The notes below the pieces were generated by a model. It searched no databases. It was given only the letters and a program-made list of their open reading frames with translations, and was not told the DNA's origin. From Solwaraspora sp. WMMD406 (GTDB lineage: Bacteria; Actinomycetota; Actinomycetes; Mycobacteriales; Micromonosporaceae), in the NCBI RefSeq assembly GCF_029626025.1, contig NZ_JARUBF010000001.1, positions 5,178,001 through 5,242,000 on the forward strand: DNA of 64,000 nucleotides, in the 5' to 3' direction. Below are positions 17,501-25,848 of this stretch, piece after piece. Position numbers and translations under genes: made by a program. Numbering within the stretch: position 1 is the stretch's first letter; each line of letters begins with the position of its first letter.

Positions 17501-19945
17501 GCGGTGCTGCTGAACACCTTCCGGAGCGCGGCGGCGTCCGACTCGGGCGCGCCGGACCTGACCGACGTCGCGCTGCGCGTACCGGTCAGCGTGACCAACC
17601 CGCGCTACCTGCAGACCGTCCTGCAGGACGGCACGATCCGGCTCTCCTCCCGGATCGCCGACGACCAGGCCAACGACGACCTGGGCTGGCTGACCCACAC
17701 CACCGCGACCATCGAACCGCCGTCGAACCCGCAGATCGAGCCGCCGTGGGCGGTGAACGTCGACGAGGAACTACCCGACGGGTACGTGATCGACCGGCTG
17801 GCGACCCTCGGCGTGGCCGCGATGGGTTTCGCCTGGACCATCGACCAGATCAGTCGGGGCGCCGGCACACTGCTCGCCACGGCCCGTACCGCGGCCCCGC
17901 CGCCGGGTGCCCCGGCCAGCTGGGCCCCGATGCTCGACGCGGCACTGTCGACCGCGTCGGTGGTCTTCGCCGGCGCGCCGATCCTGCGGATGCCGGCCGG
18001 GATCGACCGGGTCTCACTCAGCGCGCGACCGCCGGACCAGGCACGGATCGCGGTCCGGGTCAGCGGCGAGGACACCGTCGAGGTACAGATCGTCGACGTC
18101 AACGGCGAGGTCCGTGGGCGACTGCGCGGGCTGCGGTACGGCACCCTCGACTCCGACAGCGACGGTGTCGCCGATCCCCGCCGCCTGGTTCACCACATCC
18201 GGTGGCGGCCCTGGACGGCACCGGATCCGACCCCGCCCCGCGCGGTGCTGCTGGTCGGGCCCGAATCACCACTGGCCGATCGGATCACCTCCGAGCTGCG
18301 CCACCGTGGTCTGCCGTACCGCCAGGTCGCCGACGCCGACGACCTGCGCGACGTCACCGTGGCGGGCGGCCACCGCGTCGTCGTGGTGCCACCGGCGACC
18401 GGGGCACCGGCCGAGACGGCGGTCGCGGCCGGGCTGCTGTTGGTCCGGGTCGCCCAGTGGCTCGGCGCGACCGCCCGGGACGGGACTGACCCGGTGGACC
18501 GGCCCCGGCTGTGGTGCGTCACCGAAGGCGTCCGGGAAGGTCGCGCCGGCTCCGCGCTCGGCCACAGCCCCCTGTGGGGTCTGAGCCGGATCATCCGAGG
18601 CGAGCACCCCGACCTGTGGGGCGCACTGCTCGACATCGGCGACGCGCCGTCCGACCTCGCGACGGTGGTCGACATCGTCGGCGCGGGTGGCGGCGGCGAG
18701 GACGTGCTGGTGATCCGCGACGGCGAGCCGACCGTACCTCGACTGCACCGCCTCACCGGTCCGGCGACCCGACCGACACTGGCCTGTGAACCCGACGGAA
18801 CCTACCTGGTCACCGGCGGACTCGGCGCCCTCGGGCTGGAAATCGCCCAGTGGCTGACCGGGCGGGGCGCCCGGCGGATCGTGCTCGCCGGACGTCGGAC
18901 CCTGCCGCCCCGGGACACCTGGGACGACCTGTCAGACCCCCACGACCGGGCGCGCGTCCGCACCATCCGGGCGCTGGAACGGCTCGGCGTCACAGTGGCC
19001 ACCGTCCAGGTCGACGTCGCCGACGCCGACGCCGTGGCGAAGCTGCTGTCCCCGGCCGCGCTGGGTCTACCGCCGATCCGGGGCGTGGTCCACGCCGCCG
19101 GGGTACTCGACAACCGTACGGTGGCCGACCTGGACGAGGAGTCGCTGCGTACCGTGCTGCGTCCGAAGGTGGACGGGGCGATGGCGCTGCACGAGGCGTT
19201 CCCGCCGGGCAGTGTCGACTTCTTCGTCCTCTTCTCCTCCTGCGGCGGGCTGCTCGGCCTGCCCGGACAGGCCGCCTACGCGGCCGGCAACGCGTTCCTG
19301 GACACCCTGGCCGCTCATCGGCGGGCGCGAGGTGACCAGACAGCGGTCAGTTTCGGCTGGACCTCGTGGCGCGGACTCGGAATGTCCACCTCGTCGGAGA
19401 TCATCGACCTGGAGTTGGCCGCCCGGGGCACCGGCGACATCACGGTGGCGGAGGCGTTCGGCGCCTGGGAACTGGCCACCCGCCACGGGCTGGCGTACGC
19501 AGCCGTGCTGCGGACCCTGCCGCCCGCGCCGGGCGCGTTGCGCCTGCCGCTGCTCAGCGAACTGCCCCGGGACGCGCAGGCCGAGTCGGCACCGCCGACG
19601 CCGGCCGTGTCGCCGTGGGCCGGGTTGTCCGGACCGGGACTTCGGACGGCGGTCGCCGCCGAGGTACGCCGCGAGGTGGCGGCCGTCGCCGGGCTGCCGG
19701 CCGACGAGGTGGACCCGCTTCGCCCGCTCAGCGAGATGGGCCTGGACTCGGTGATGACGGTACGGATCCGTCGGGGCCTGGAGCGCCGCTTCGACCTGCC
19801 GTTGCCGGCGACCCTGTTCTGGGACCGGCCGACGATCGACGCCGTCGCCGCGCTGCTCGCCGGAGAACTGCCCGACGCGGCCACCGCCCCGACAGCCGAA
19901 CCCACCAGTCCCACCACAGGTCGACCCGAGGAGGCCGGCGCATGA
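14582..19945 (+). CDS. iterative type I PKS, KS-AT-DH-KR-ACP (6-MSA/naphthoate type)
   Basis: This is a 1787-residue single-module PKS. The KS (about 5-430) has the triad Cys176 (DTACSSS), His311 (EAHGTGT) and His351 (KTNVGHLE). The AT has GHSVGE with Ser658 and is malonyl-type by context. The DH/thioester-hydrolase domain has His963 in HPVRSVEIVP. The KR has VTGGLGALG and the Tyr at 1566 (AAYAAGN). The ACP has LDSVMTV with Ser1723. Domain order and length match 6-methylsalicylate and naphthoate synthases (ChlB1, NcsB, MdpB), so the product should be an aryl carboxylate made by repeated condensations and at least one ketoreduction. There is no TE domain. Four tandem 10-residue repeats occupy the KS-AT linker. 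The GTG start has AGGGA upstream. Confidence 0.93.
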   Translation: MTSPEPIAVIGMACRFAGGVDSPEKFWDLLREGRDTIGDLPPGRWDWYATQGRDFTTAVAQVTKRGAFLEDVTGFDAEFFGITPREAALMDPQQRMILELSWEALEDAGVPADRLAGTDAGVFMGVGADDYGRRLLEDLPRIEAWTGIGGAYCAVANRVSYVLDLRGPSMSVDTACSSSLVSIHLAAQSLRAGECPVALAGGVLVMAAPGLSMVLDAAGATAPDGRSKSFDAAADGYGRGEGGGVLVLKRLTDARRDGDRVLAVIRGSAVHQDGRTNGIMAPSGPAQAHLLRRAYDSAGIDPASVDYVEAHGTGTRVGDPLEAGALAAVFGPDRPADRPLLIGSAKTNVGHLEAGAGATGVIKAILALRHGEIPPSLHFDTPNPEIDWDAGLRVVTEHTSWPVGSGPRRAGVSGYGYGGTIAHVILEAAESETPTVSDAAADLDPTAQRPDHLDPTAQRPGDLDPTAQRPDHLDPTAQRPDGPALFPISGASPAAVRAYADRLADRLARPERPTLADVGHTLAHRRTHLAYRAAVVAADHAQLVSRLRALAAPDAAPPPARTLPHAGRGVVWVFSGHGSQWIGMGRELSAHDPAFADVIDALEPVFRTELGVSPGEVLRQDTAQPVDVIQPMIFAVQVALAASLRARGMRPAAVIGHSVGEIAAAVTAGALTMEQGARLVCRRSVLLRRVAGQGAMAMVDLSADETARLIGDRPDVSVAIVAAPTSTVISGAAAAVEQVAESLRATGHEVRRIDSDVAFHSPQMDPLLEPLAAAAHDLPPAAPAIPLYTTALADPRSPAARDGGYWAANLRQPVRLAQAVTAALDDGHRLFLEVAPHPVVSHSITDTIDQLAITDAHVAHTLRRHRPERETLLTAVGRLFCHGAPIDWTAVWPDGGLTGLPTTVWQHRPHWYEEPVGRSFLTEQHDPQSHTLLGGRINVHGTTVAQAWLTYLDRDSRPYPGDHPVRSVEIVPAAVLLNTFRSAAASDSGAPDLTDVALRVPVSVTNPRYLQTVLQDGTIRLSSRIADDQANDDLGWLTHTTATIEPPSNPQIEPPWAVNVDEELPDGYVIDRLATLGVAAMGFAWTIDQISRGAGTLLATARTAAPPPGAPASWAPMLDAALSTASVVFAGAPILRMPAGIDRVSLSARPPDQARIAVRVSGEDTVEVQIVDVNGEVRGRLRGLRYGTLDSDSDGVADPRRLVHHIRWRPWTAPDPTPPRAVLLVGPESPLADRITSELRHRGLPYRQVADADDLRDVTVAGGHRVVVVPPATGAPAETAVAAGLLLVRVAQWLGATARDGTDPVDRPRLWCVTEGVREGRAGSALGHSPLWGLSRIIRGEHPDLWGALLDIGDAPSDLATVVDIVGAGGGGEDVLVIRDGEPTVPRLHRLTGPATRPTLACEPDGTYLVTGGLGALGLEIAQWLTGRGARRIVLAGRRTLPPRDTWDDLSDPHDRARVRTIRALERLGVTVATVQVDVADADAVAKLLSPAALGLPPIRGVVHAAGVLDNRTVADLDEESLRTVLRPKVDGAMALHEAFPPGSVDFFVLFSSCGGLLGLPGQAAYAAGNAFLDTLAAHRRARGDQTAVSFGWTSWRGLGMSTSSEIIDLELAARGTGDITVAEAFGAWELATRHGLAYAAVLRTLPPAPGALRLPLLSELPRDAQAESAPPTPAVSPWAGLSGPGLRTAVAAEVRREVAAVAGLPADEVDPLRPLSEMGLDSVMTVRIRRGLERRFDLPLPATLFWDRPTIDAVAALLAGELPDAATAPTAEPTSPTTGRPEEAGA
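15905..16024 (+). repeat. 4 x 30-bp in-frame tandem repeat in PKS KS-AT linker
   Basis: Four near-identical 30-bp units encode the decapeptide pattern xLDPTAQRPx at residues about 442-481 of the PKS. The units differ at only a few bases, so the expansion is recent. The phase is kept and the linker is expected to be flexible, so function should be preserved. Confidence 0.92.
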
Positions 19946-21606
19946 CAGCGGACCAGTTCGTTCCCTGGCCGGCCGACCTGGCGCACGCCTACCGGGTGGC
20001 CGGAGTGTGGCGTGGTCGCCCGCTCGGTTCCTACCTGTGGGAGTGGGCCGACCAGCACGGCGACTGGATCGCGGTCCGCGACGGCGCGCACCGGCTGACC
20101 TACCGGGAACTGGCCACCGCCACCGATCTGCTCGCCGAGCGGGTGGCCCGGCTGGGCCTGGGACGCGGCGACACCATCCTGGTGCAGTTGCCCAACTGCT
20201 GGCAGTTCGTCGTACTGACCCTGGCCTGCTTCCGACTCGGGGTCCGGCCGGTGATGATGCTGCCGCCGCACCGTGAGTACGAGATGGGGTCCATCGCCGC
20301 GCACGTGCGGGCCAAGGCACTGGTCGTGCCGAGTGTGTGGCGCGGCTTCGACCACCAACGGATGGCTCACCAGATCGCCGCCGGCCTCGCCGAGCCCGCA
20401 CGGGTGCTGGTCGTCGGGGACGACGTACGCCCGGACAGCGTCGACCTGCTCGGCCTGCTGGATTCGCCGGCGGACGGCGACGACGACGGACAGCGGCGGC
20501 GACGCTGGCTCGACGAACGGGCGCCGGACGGTGCCGACATCGCCCTGTTCCTGCTCTCCGGCGGTACGACCGGAGTGCCGAAGCTGATCGGTCGGACCCA
20601 CGACGACTACGAGTACAACATCCGTCAGGTCGTGGCCGCCTGCGGCTTCGGGCCGGACACCCGATACCTCGCGGTGCTACCGGCCGGGCACAACTTCCCC
20701 CTGGCCAACCCCGGAATCCTCGGGGCGCTGTTCGCCGGTGGACAGGCCGTCCTGGTGCCGTCGCCGAGACCGGACGTCGTGTTCGAGGCGATCGAGACAG
20801 CCCGGGTGACCGCCACCTCGGCGGTGCCCGCGGTCGCGCTCAAGTGGATGGAGACCGCCGCCACCTGCGGTCGGGACCTGTCCAGCCTACGATTCGTCCA
20901 CGTCGGCGGCTCCATGCTCGCCCCGGAGGTCGCGGCGCGGATCGGTCCGGCGCTCGGTTGCCGCCTCCAGCAGGTGTACGGAATGGCCGAGGGCCTGATC
21001 TGCTACACGCCGATCGACGCGTCGGACGAGGTGGCGCACGGCACCCAGGGCATGCCGATCAGCGCCTACGACGAACTGCTCATCGTCGACGACGACGGAC
21101 GGCCGGTGCCCCCGGGAGCGGTGGGCGAGTTGCTCACCCGTGGCCCGTACACCCCACGCGGCTACTACGGCTCACCGGCGCAGAACAGTCTGTCGTTCAC
21201 CACGGACGGCTGGTATCGCACCGGGGACCTGGTCCGACGTACCGCCGAGGGCGCCGTCGTGGTCTGCGGCCGGGTCAAGGACCTGATCAACCGGGCCGGG
21301 GAGAAGATCTCCGCCGGCGAGGTGGAGGCGTTGGTCCAGGAGTTGCCGCAGGTCGCCGAGGCGGCGGCGGTGCCACAGCCCGATCCCGAGGTCGGCGAGC
21401 GGGTGTGTCTGTTCGTCCGGCTGCACGCGCCGGGTCAACTCACCCTGGCCGACGTCGCGGCGGCCTTCGCCCGCCGCGGGGTGGCCGCGTTCAAGGTTCC
21501 GGAACGGCTGGTGGTGCTGCCGGAGCTGCCGCAGACCGCGGTCGGCAAACCGGACAAGAAGGTGCTGCGGGAGCTGCTGCGTACCGAGGTGCCGGTCGCT
21601 GGCTGA
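19942..21606 (+). CDS. aryl-acid AMP/CoA ligase (EntE/DhbE, NcsB2-like)
   Basis: This is a 554-residue stand-alone adenylation enzyme of the 2,3-dihydroxybenzoate-AMP ligase family. It shows LLSGGTTGVPK (A3), the aryl-acid hallmark HNFPLANPG, YGMAEGLICYT (A5), YRTGDLVRR (A7) and QTAVGKPDKK with the A10 Lys. HN in the acid pocket is shared with MbtA/DhbE, which bind ortho-hydroxy benzoates, fitting a salicylate-like product of the overlapping PKS gene (ATGA overlap, GAGGAGG upstream). It most likely activates the methylated PKS acid for attachment elsewhere, as NcsB2 does. No dedicated aryl carrier protein adjoins it, so transfer to CoA is plausible. Confidence 0.9.
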   Translation: MTADQFVPWPADLAHAYRVAGVWRGRPLGSYLWEWADQHGDWIAVRDGAHRLTYRELATATDLLAERVARLGLGRGDTILVQLPNCWQFVVLTLACFRLGVRPVMMLPPHREYEMGSIAAHVRAKALVVPSVWRGFDHQRMAHQIAAGLAEPARVLVVGDDVRPDSVDLLGLLDSPADGDDDGQRRRRWLDERAPDGADIALFLLSGGTTGVPKLIGRTHDDYEYNIRQVVAACGFGPDTRYLAVLPAGHNFPLANPGILGALFAGGQAVLVPSPRPDVVFEAIETARVTATSAVPAVALKWMETAATCGRDLSSLRFVHVGGSMLAPEVAARIGPALGCRLQQVYGMAEGLICYTPIDASDEVAHGTQGMPISAYDELLIVDDDGRPVPPGAVGELLTRGPYTPRGYYGSPAQNSLSFTTDGWYRTGDLVRRTAEGAVVVCGRVKDLINRAGEKISAGEVEALVQELPQVAEAAAVPQPDPEVGERVCLFVRLHAPGQLTLADVAAAFARRGVAAFKVPERLVVLPELPQTAVGKPDKKVLRELLRTEVPVAG

Positions 21607-21661
21607 CCGTCGCTCGCCGACCGTGGTCCGCTGACCGCCCCTCGCTCGCCACCGCGCTGAT

Positions 21662-21689
21662 AGGCCGGGTCGTCCCGACGACCCGGCCT
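21662..21689 (+). terminator. hairpin terminator after PKS operon
   Basis: A perfect 12-bp stem (21662-21673 with 21678-21689) with a 4-nt loop lies 55 nt after the ligase stop. Confidence 0.65.
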
Positions 21690-21813
21690 CGCGCGTGTCC
21701 GTGGATCCGTACGGGGTGGATCCATCCGTACGAGCAGGTGGCCGACGACCGAAGATCCCACGACCGGTCGCACCGGTCGCACCGGTCGTCGGTTCCGGCG
21801 GGGCCGGACCCGA

Positions 21814-21848
21814 CGACGCCGCTGCGCCCTCAGGCGGCAGCGGCGTCG
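21814..21848 (-). terminator. hairpin terminator after SgcJ-like gene 3
   Basis: A perfect 12-bp stem (21814-21825 with 21837-21848) with an 11-nt loop lies 21 nt beyond the stop of the leftward gene ending at 21870. It would serve the leftward operon. Confidence 0.6.
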
Positions 21849-21869
21849 ATCGGTCGGCACGATACCGGT

Positions 21870-22349
21870 TCAGTTCTTGATCGGGCTGCTCTGGTGCGAC
21901 ATCAGTTCCAGCCGGCCGTCGGGCCGTTTGGCGATCACCCAGCAGGCCCGGATCAGGTTCTCCGGGGCGATGTCCGACTCCCCGGCATGGATGATCCCGC
22001 CCTCGGTCACCACCATCACCGCCTCGTCGGAGAGGAAGGTGATCTCGATGGGCCAGCCCTTGACGCGCGCGCCACGGTGTGGGCCCGCGAACGCCTTCGA
22101 CATGAACTCCCGGATCTCTTCCCGGCTGGTCAGTTGGTCGTCGCGCATGAGCAGGCTGCCGTTTTCGGCGAACAGGTCGGCGAAGGCGTCGGCGTCGTTC
22201 GCCGCCCACGCGGCCTGGATACGCATCGGTACGGTGAGCGCGGCCCGCTCGTCCGGGTCCTCGTAGTTCCGGTAGTAGCTGGTGTCCTCCTCGATCCCGG
22301 CTTCCGCGAGAATCGTCGAGGCGTCACCCCACCCGGTCTTCGTCGTCAT
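21870..22349 (-). CDS. SgcJ-like NTF2-fold protein, copy 3 of 3
   Basis: This is a 159-residue SnoaL/NTF2-like protein of the SgcJ/EcaC group. Shared landmarks are RIQAAWAANDADAFADLFAENGS (the start of the cone-shaped fold), GWPIEITFLSDE, and a C-terminal HQSSPIKN. SgcJ and NCS-Orf16 are NTF2-like proteins conserved in enediyne clusters with a proposed but undefined role in core formation. Here the function is unproven; a cyclase, hydrolase or chaperone-like role would all fit the fold. It is the last gene of a leftward run and the most diverged at its N-terminus, which is about 8 residues longer than its paralogues. Confidence 0.85.
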   Translation of the reverse strand: MTTKTGWGDASTILAEAGIEEDTSYYRNYEDPDERAALTVPMRIQAAWAANDADAFADLFAENGSLLMRDDQLTSREEIREFMSKAFAGPHRGARVKGWPIEITFLSDEAVMVVTEGGIIHAGESDIAPENLIRACWVIAKRPDGRLELMSHQSSPIKN

Positions 22350-22376
22350 GGTTCTCTCCCTGGTTGCCGAGATGGT

Positions 22377-22417
22377 CCGGACCTGCCGGGCACCGGTCGG
22401 TGTCGCGGCAGGTCCGG
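22377..22417 (-). other. inverted repeat between SgcJ-like genes 2 and 3
   Basis: A perfect 12-bp inverted repeat (22377-22388 with 22406-22417) has a 17-nt loop in the 83-bp spacer between two paralogous genes. It could attenuate or stabilise the downstream part of the transcript. Confidence 0.5.
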
Positions 22418-22432
22418 TCGGGTCGTGCCGAA

Positions 22433-22888
22433 TCAGTTGCGGATCGGGCTGGTCTGCTGGCTGGCGACCATCCACACGCCGTCGCGCAGCACGAGCACCC
22501 ACATGGCCCGGGCCTCGCGCTGCGGCGGCGGCTCACTCTCCCCCGCGAGCACGACGGCGCTCTGGGTGATCACCGTGGCGACCTCCGGAGTCACGAACCG
22601 GACGTCGACCGGCTCCTCGACCAGGCGCGCGCCCTTGTAGACACCCTGGAACTGCTCGGCCATGAAGGTCCTGATGGCCTCGCGCCCGTCGAGCTGCTCG
22701 TCGCCGACGAGCAGGCTGCCGTTTTCGATGAAGACGTCAGCGAACGCGTCGGCGTCGTTGTCGTCCCACGCCGCCCGCAACCGTAGTGGGGCGCTGAGGG
22801 CGGCGCCTTCCGCGCCGTTGGGGAAGGCACCGTAGTGCCCTGCCCACTTCTTGGCCTGATCGACCAATGATGCCGCCGTTCCGGACAT
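22433..22888 (-). CDS. SgcJ-like NTF2-fold protein, copy 2 of 3
   Basis: This is a 151-residue paralogue of its neighbours: RLRAAWDDNDADAFADVFIENGS, then EPVDVRFVTPE and a C-terminal QQTSPIRN line up with copies 1 and 3. The ATG has AGGAG upstream. All three copies keep the same length and spacing, which argues for tandem duplication followed by divergence and for three retained roles or a hetero-oligomer. No catalytic residues can be assigned safely. Confidence 0.85.
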   Translation of the reverse strand: MSGTAASLVDQAKKWAGHYGAFPNGAEGAALSAPLRLRAAWDDNDADAFADVFIENGSLLVGDEQLDGREAIRTFMAEQFQGVYKGARLVEEPVDVRFVTPEVATVITQSAVVLAGESEPPPQREARAMWVLVLRDGVWMVASQQTSPIRN

Positions 22889-22932
22889 CCTTGTCTCCTC
22901 CTGTTCGTGACGTGTCTCGCCGGGGCGCCGGT

Positions 22933-23388
22933 TCACCAGCGCAGGGTCGCGCCCGCACCACGCGGGCTGTTCTGGTAGCCGGCGAGCTGCCACTCGCCGT
23001 CGCGCTTGACGACCACCCAGGTCGACCGGACCGCGAGCTCCGGCGCGATCTCGGTCTCGCCGGGCGCGAGGATCCCGCCGTGGGTGCGCAGCAAGGCGAC
23101 GTCGTCGGAGATGAACCGGACGTCCACCGGGGCACCGGTGACGCCGGTGCCCTTGAACGGTCCGGCGTAGGCGGCGGCCATGAAGTTGCGAATCTCGCCG
23201 CGGCCCTTCTTGTAGACGTCACCGGGCAGGATCAGGGTGCCGTCCTCGGTGAAGGTGTTCGCGACGCCGTCGGCGTCGTTCTTCGCCCAGGCGGCCACGA
23301 GCCGCAGCGGGACGCTGAGGGCTTCCTTCTCCCGATCGCTGGTGAACGGTCCGTAGTAGGCATCCAGGGTGGAGGTTGCGGTGGACAT
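22933..23388 (-). CDS. SgcJ-like NTF2-fold protein, copy 1 of 3
   Basis: This is a 151-residue NTF2-like protein, first of the tandem trio in transcription order. It shares RLVAAWAKNDADGVANTFTEDG, APVDVRFISDDVA and the YQNSPRG C-terminus with the others but has an extra short tail. The ATG has AGGAG upstream. It follows the peroxiredoxin gene by 126 bp and is probably in the same leftward operon. Family members include polyketide cyclase-like SnoaL proteins and enediyne-associated SgcJ; which applies here is unknown. Confidence 0.85.
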   Translation of the reverse strand: MSTATSTLDAYYGPFTSDREKEALSVPLRLVAAWAKNDADGVANTFTEDGTLILPGDVYKKGRGEIRNFMAAAYAGPFKGTGVTGAPVDVRFISDDVALLRTHGGILAPGETEIAPELAVRSTWVVVKRDGEWQLAGYQNSPRGAGATLRW

Positions 23389-23514
23389 GGGGTCTCCTTG
23401 TCGCGAAAGGGGTGGTGCATTCTTGCCTCGGATCCGGGTGCCGGGCGCGATCGGCGGCGGTGGCGAGCCGCGCCCCGGTGACCTGGTCGGGTGCCGTCGG
23501 TCGGGTGCCGTCGG

Positions 23515-23985
23515 TCAGCCGGCGCCGCCGATCTCCGCCAGCGCCTTGCGCCAGCCCTGCTGGTCACGGGGCTGCCGTGGGCTGTTCATCTCGACGAAGC
23601 GGACGACGCCGATACGGTCGATGAGAAAGGTGCCGCGGTTGGCGATCCCGGCGTCGTCGTTGAAGACACCGTAGGAACGGGCCACGGCTCCGTGTGGCCA
23701 GAAATCCGACAGCAGCGGAAAGGTGAACTTCTCCCGTTCGGACCATGCTTTGTGTGTCGGCCCGGCATCGACGCTGACGGCCACCAGCTGCGCCTCGTCG
23801 TTGACGAAGTCACCGATGTTGTCCCGGACCTCGCACAGTTCGCCCTGGCATATCCCGGTGAACGCCAAGGGAAAGAAGACCAGCAACACCGATCGCTTGC
23901 CCCGGAAGTCACTGAGCCGGACCTCCGCGTTGTTCTGGTCCCGCAGGACGAAATCTGGCGCTTGGGCGCCTACCTCGATCGGCAT
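23515..23985 (-). CDS. AhpE-like 1-Cys/atypical peroxiredoxin
   Basis: This is a 156-residue thioredoxin-fold peroxidase. PLAFTGIC places the peroxidatic Cys at residue 46 in the PxxxTxxC motif, and a second Cys at 51 (CQGELC) could resolve it. It reduces hydroperoxides. The N-terminal VGAQAPDFVLRDQNN is typical of the AhpE/AhpC-TSA family. AGGAG lies 6 nt before the ATG. Its place between an epoxide hydrolase and the SgcJ-like genes suggests protection during oxidative steps or a tailoring role; plain redox housekeeping is the alternative. Confidence 0.9.
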   Translation of the reverse strand: MPIEVGAQAPDFVLRDQNNAEVRLSDFRGKRSVLLVFFPLAFTGICQGELCEVRDNIGDFVNDEAQLVAVSVDAGPTHKAWSEREKFTFPLLSDFWPHGAVARSYGVFNDDAGIANRGTFLIDRIGVVRFVEMNSPRQPRDQQGWRKALAEIGGAG

Positions 23986-24020
23986 TGCCGCTCCTCTTGT
24001 CAGACGTTGTCAATGAATGG

Positions 24021-25178
24021 TCAGCCGGTCAGGACGTGCCGGAAACGACGAAGGTCCGCGACGACGAGGTCGGGTTCCTCGACGGCCGGGAAGTGGCCGC
24101 CCCGGTCGTGTTCGGTCCACTGGGCGATGGTCGGAAACATCTGCTCCGCCCAGGACCGGATCGGGCGTGCCGGGTCAGCGGGAAACACCGCCACTCCCAG
24201 CGGCACCGCGACCGGCGGCGGGGCGGGCGGCGAGGCAGCCAGCGGCAACAGATCAGCCGTTTCGAAGTAGAGCTGCGCCGCGGTGCCCGCGGTAGCGGTG
24301 AACCAGTAGATCGAGGCGTTGGTGAGCAACCAGTCCCGGGCGATGGCGTCCTCGGGGAGCTTGTCGGTGTCGGTCCATTCCTTGAACTTCTCGATGATCC
24401 AGGCCAGCTGGCCGACCGGCGAGTCGGCCAGCCCGTAGGAGACGGTCACCGGCCTGGTGGCCTGGACCTTCATGTAGCCCGACTCGTCGGCCATGAACCG
24501 GGAGAGCCGGCCGAGCCGACGGAGATCGTCTGGATCGAGGATGGACATCGCCTGCGGGTCCGACGGCGGTGGGGTGATCAGGAAATTGACGTGGGCGCCC
24601 GATACCCGGTCTGCGTCGAGTGCGGCGAGGGCCAGGGTGATCATGGCCCCGAAGTCGGTGCCCTGGGGCACGTACCGCTGGTAACCGAGGCGCCGCATCA
24701 GTTCGGACCACGCAGCCGCTATCCGGGCCACTCCCCACCCCGGCCCCGGGGGCGGCCCGGAGAAGCCGTAGCCGGGCAGCGAGGGAATCACGACATGGAA
24801 CGCGTCGGCCTGTTCACCACCGTACGCGACCGGGTCGGTCAATGGCCCGATCACGTCGATGAATTCGACGAAGGAGCTTGGCCAGCCGTGTGTCAACAGC
24901 AACGGCGTCGCGTCCGGGTACGCCGAACGGACATGCAGGAAGTGCAGGGTGGTCCCGTCGATTTCCGTGGTGAACTGAGGTATCTGGTTGATCCGTGATT
25001 CCGCCGCCCGCCAGTCGAACTCGTGCTGCCAGTAATCGACCAACTCGCGCAGATAGGACGCTGGTACGCCGCGCTCCCAGCCGACATCCGGCACCTGGAG
25101 CGGCCAGCGTACTCGCGCGAGCCGACGCCGGAGGTCGACCAGGTCGTCCTGCGGAACGTCAATGCGGAACGGCTTCAT
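24021..25178 (-). CDS. epoxide hydrolase (EHN domain, alpha/beta fold)
   Basis: This is a 385-residue epoxide hydrolase with the N-terminal EHN meander (PFRIDVPQDDLVDLRRRLARVRWP) and an alpha/beta hydrolase core. LTHGWPSS forms the oxyanion loop, and QGTDFGA holds the nucleophile Asp at 175 where QGGDWG is more usual. The base His lies in HDRGGHFPAVEEP near the end. Such enzymes (NcsF2, SgcF and KedF types) open epoxides to vicinal diols and in nine-membered enediynes prepare the core for attachment of side groups. The ATG at 25178 has GGAGG 8 nt upstream; longer in-frame starts reach 25244. Confidence 0.88.
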   Translation of the reverse strand: MKPFRIDVPQDDLVDLRRRLARVRWPLQVPDVGWERGVPASYLRELVDYWQHEFDWRAAESRINQIPQFTTEIDGTTLHFLHVRSAYPDATPLLLTHGWPSSFVEFIDVIGPLTDPVAYGGEQADAFHVVIPSLPGYGFSGPPPGPGWGVARIAAAWSELMRRLGYQRYVPQGTDFGAMITLALAALDADRVSGAHVNFLITPPPSDPQAMSILDPDDLRRLGRLSRFMADESGYMKVQATRPVTVSYGLADSPVGQLAWIIEKFKEWTDTDKLPEDAIARDWLLTNASIYWFTATAGTAAQLYFETADLLPLAASPPAPPPVAVPLGVAVFPADPARPIRSWAEQMFPTIAQWTEHDRGGHFPAVEEPDLVVADLRRFRHVLTG

Positions 25179-25848
25179 TCGCTGCGCCTCCATACGGGCG
25201 GTGGCATTCAATGACATCGTGTCTCGGCCGGAGAGCTGGGACATCTCCTACGTTGCGGTCCCGGAACGGATTCGACGGACGTGACGACAACCGATGGCGG
25301 AAATGGACGGTGCGCGAGCCGCGCGGACGGGGCGACGGCGGCTGCCGGCCGACGGCGGTTGCCGGCCCGGACGGCGGTTGCCGGCGCGGGCGGGCGGGCG
25401 GGCGACGGCAGGATCCGGACCGCCGCCGGCAGCCGAAGAGCCCACACGCACGCCAGAACCCGGGCGGGCCGGAGACGACGGGTCCGCGCGTGTCCGACCA
25501 GGTCGTCCCGATGACCGGAAATGATCATGGTTGCCAGCGAACATCGGCCGCACCGCCGGCGCGACGGACATGTCCGACGAACCGATGGACCGCGCGGCGG
25601 CCACGAGCATCACGGTCAAAAGGAGCGCTTCGGCCGACCGTATCCCCGGAAATGGGACTGGGTCTTATCGATCAGCGATCACACCCGCCCTATTGCCCAT
25701 CCCCCGAGCAGGCGCTAGCATCGACACCGTTCGTCCGGTGATCGTGTCCGAAATGCTTACCCATTCCACAACAACGCACCCACCAACATTTCCTTCACGT
25801 GACGATCGACCGACGGATCCCAGCACAGCGGAAGCCACGGGGGGAGAC
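25179..25848. other. 670-bp divergent spacer upstream of epoxide hydrolase and AraC genes
   Basis: No protein-coding frame with plausible composition is visible here. The middle (about 25330-25420) is a GC-rich low-complexity stretch with repeated GACGGCGGTTGCCGG-like units, and the right end (about 25660-25830) is less GC-rich and may hold promoters for the AraC gene and the leftward operon. No clear consensus promoter was found. Confidence 0.5.

Noticed and set aside
14582-19945. Enediyne core PKS (PKSE)
   Set aside because: The domain order KS-AT-DH-KR-ACP with C-terminal ACP and aryl-type DH is that of 6-MSA/naphthoate synthases; PKSE has the ACP between AT and KR and a C-terminal PPTase-like domain.
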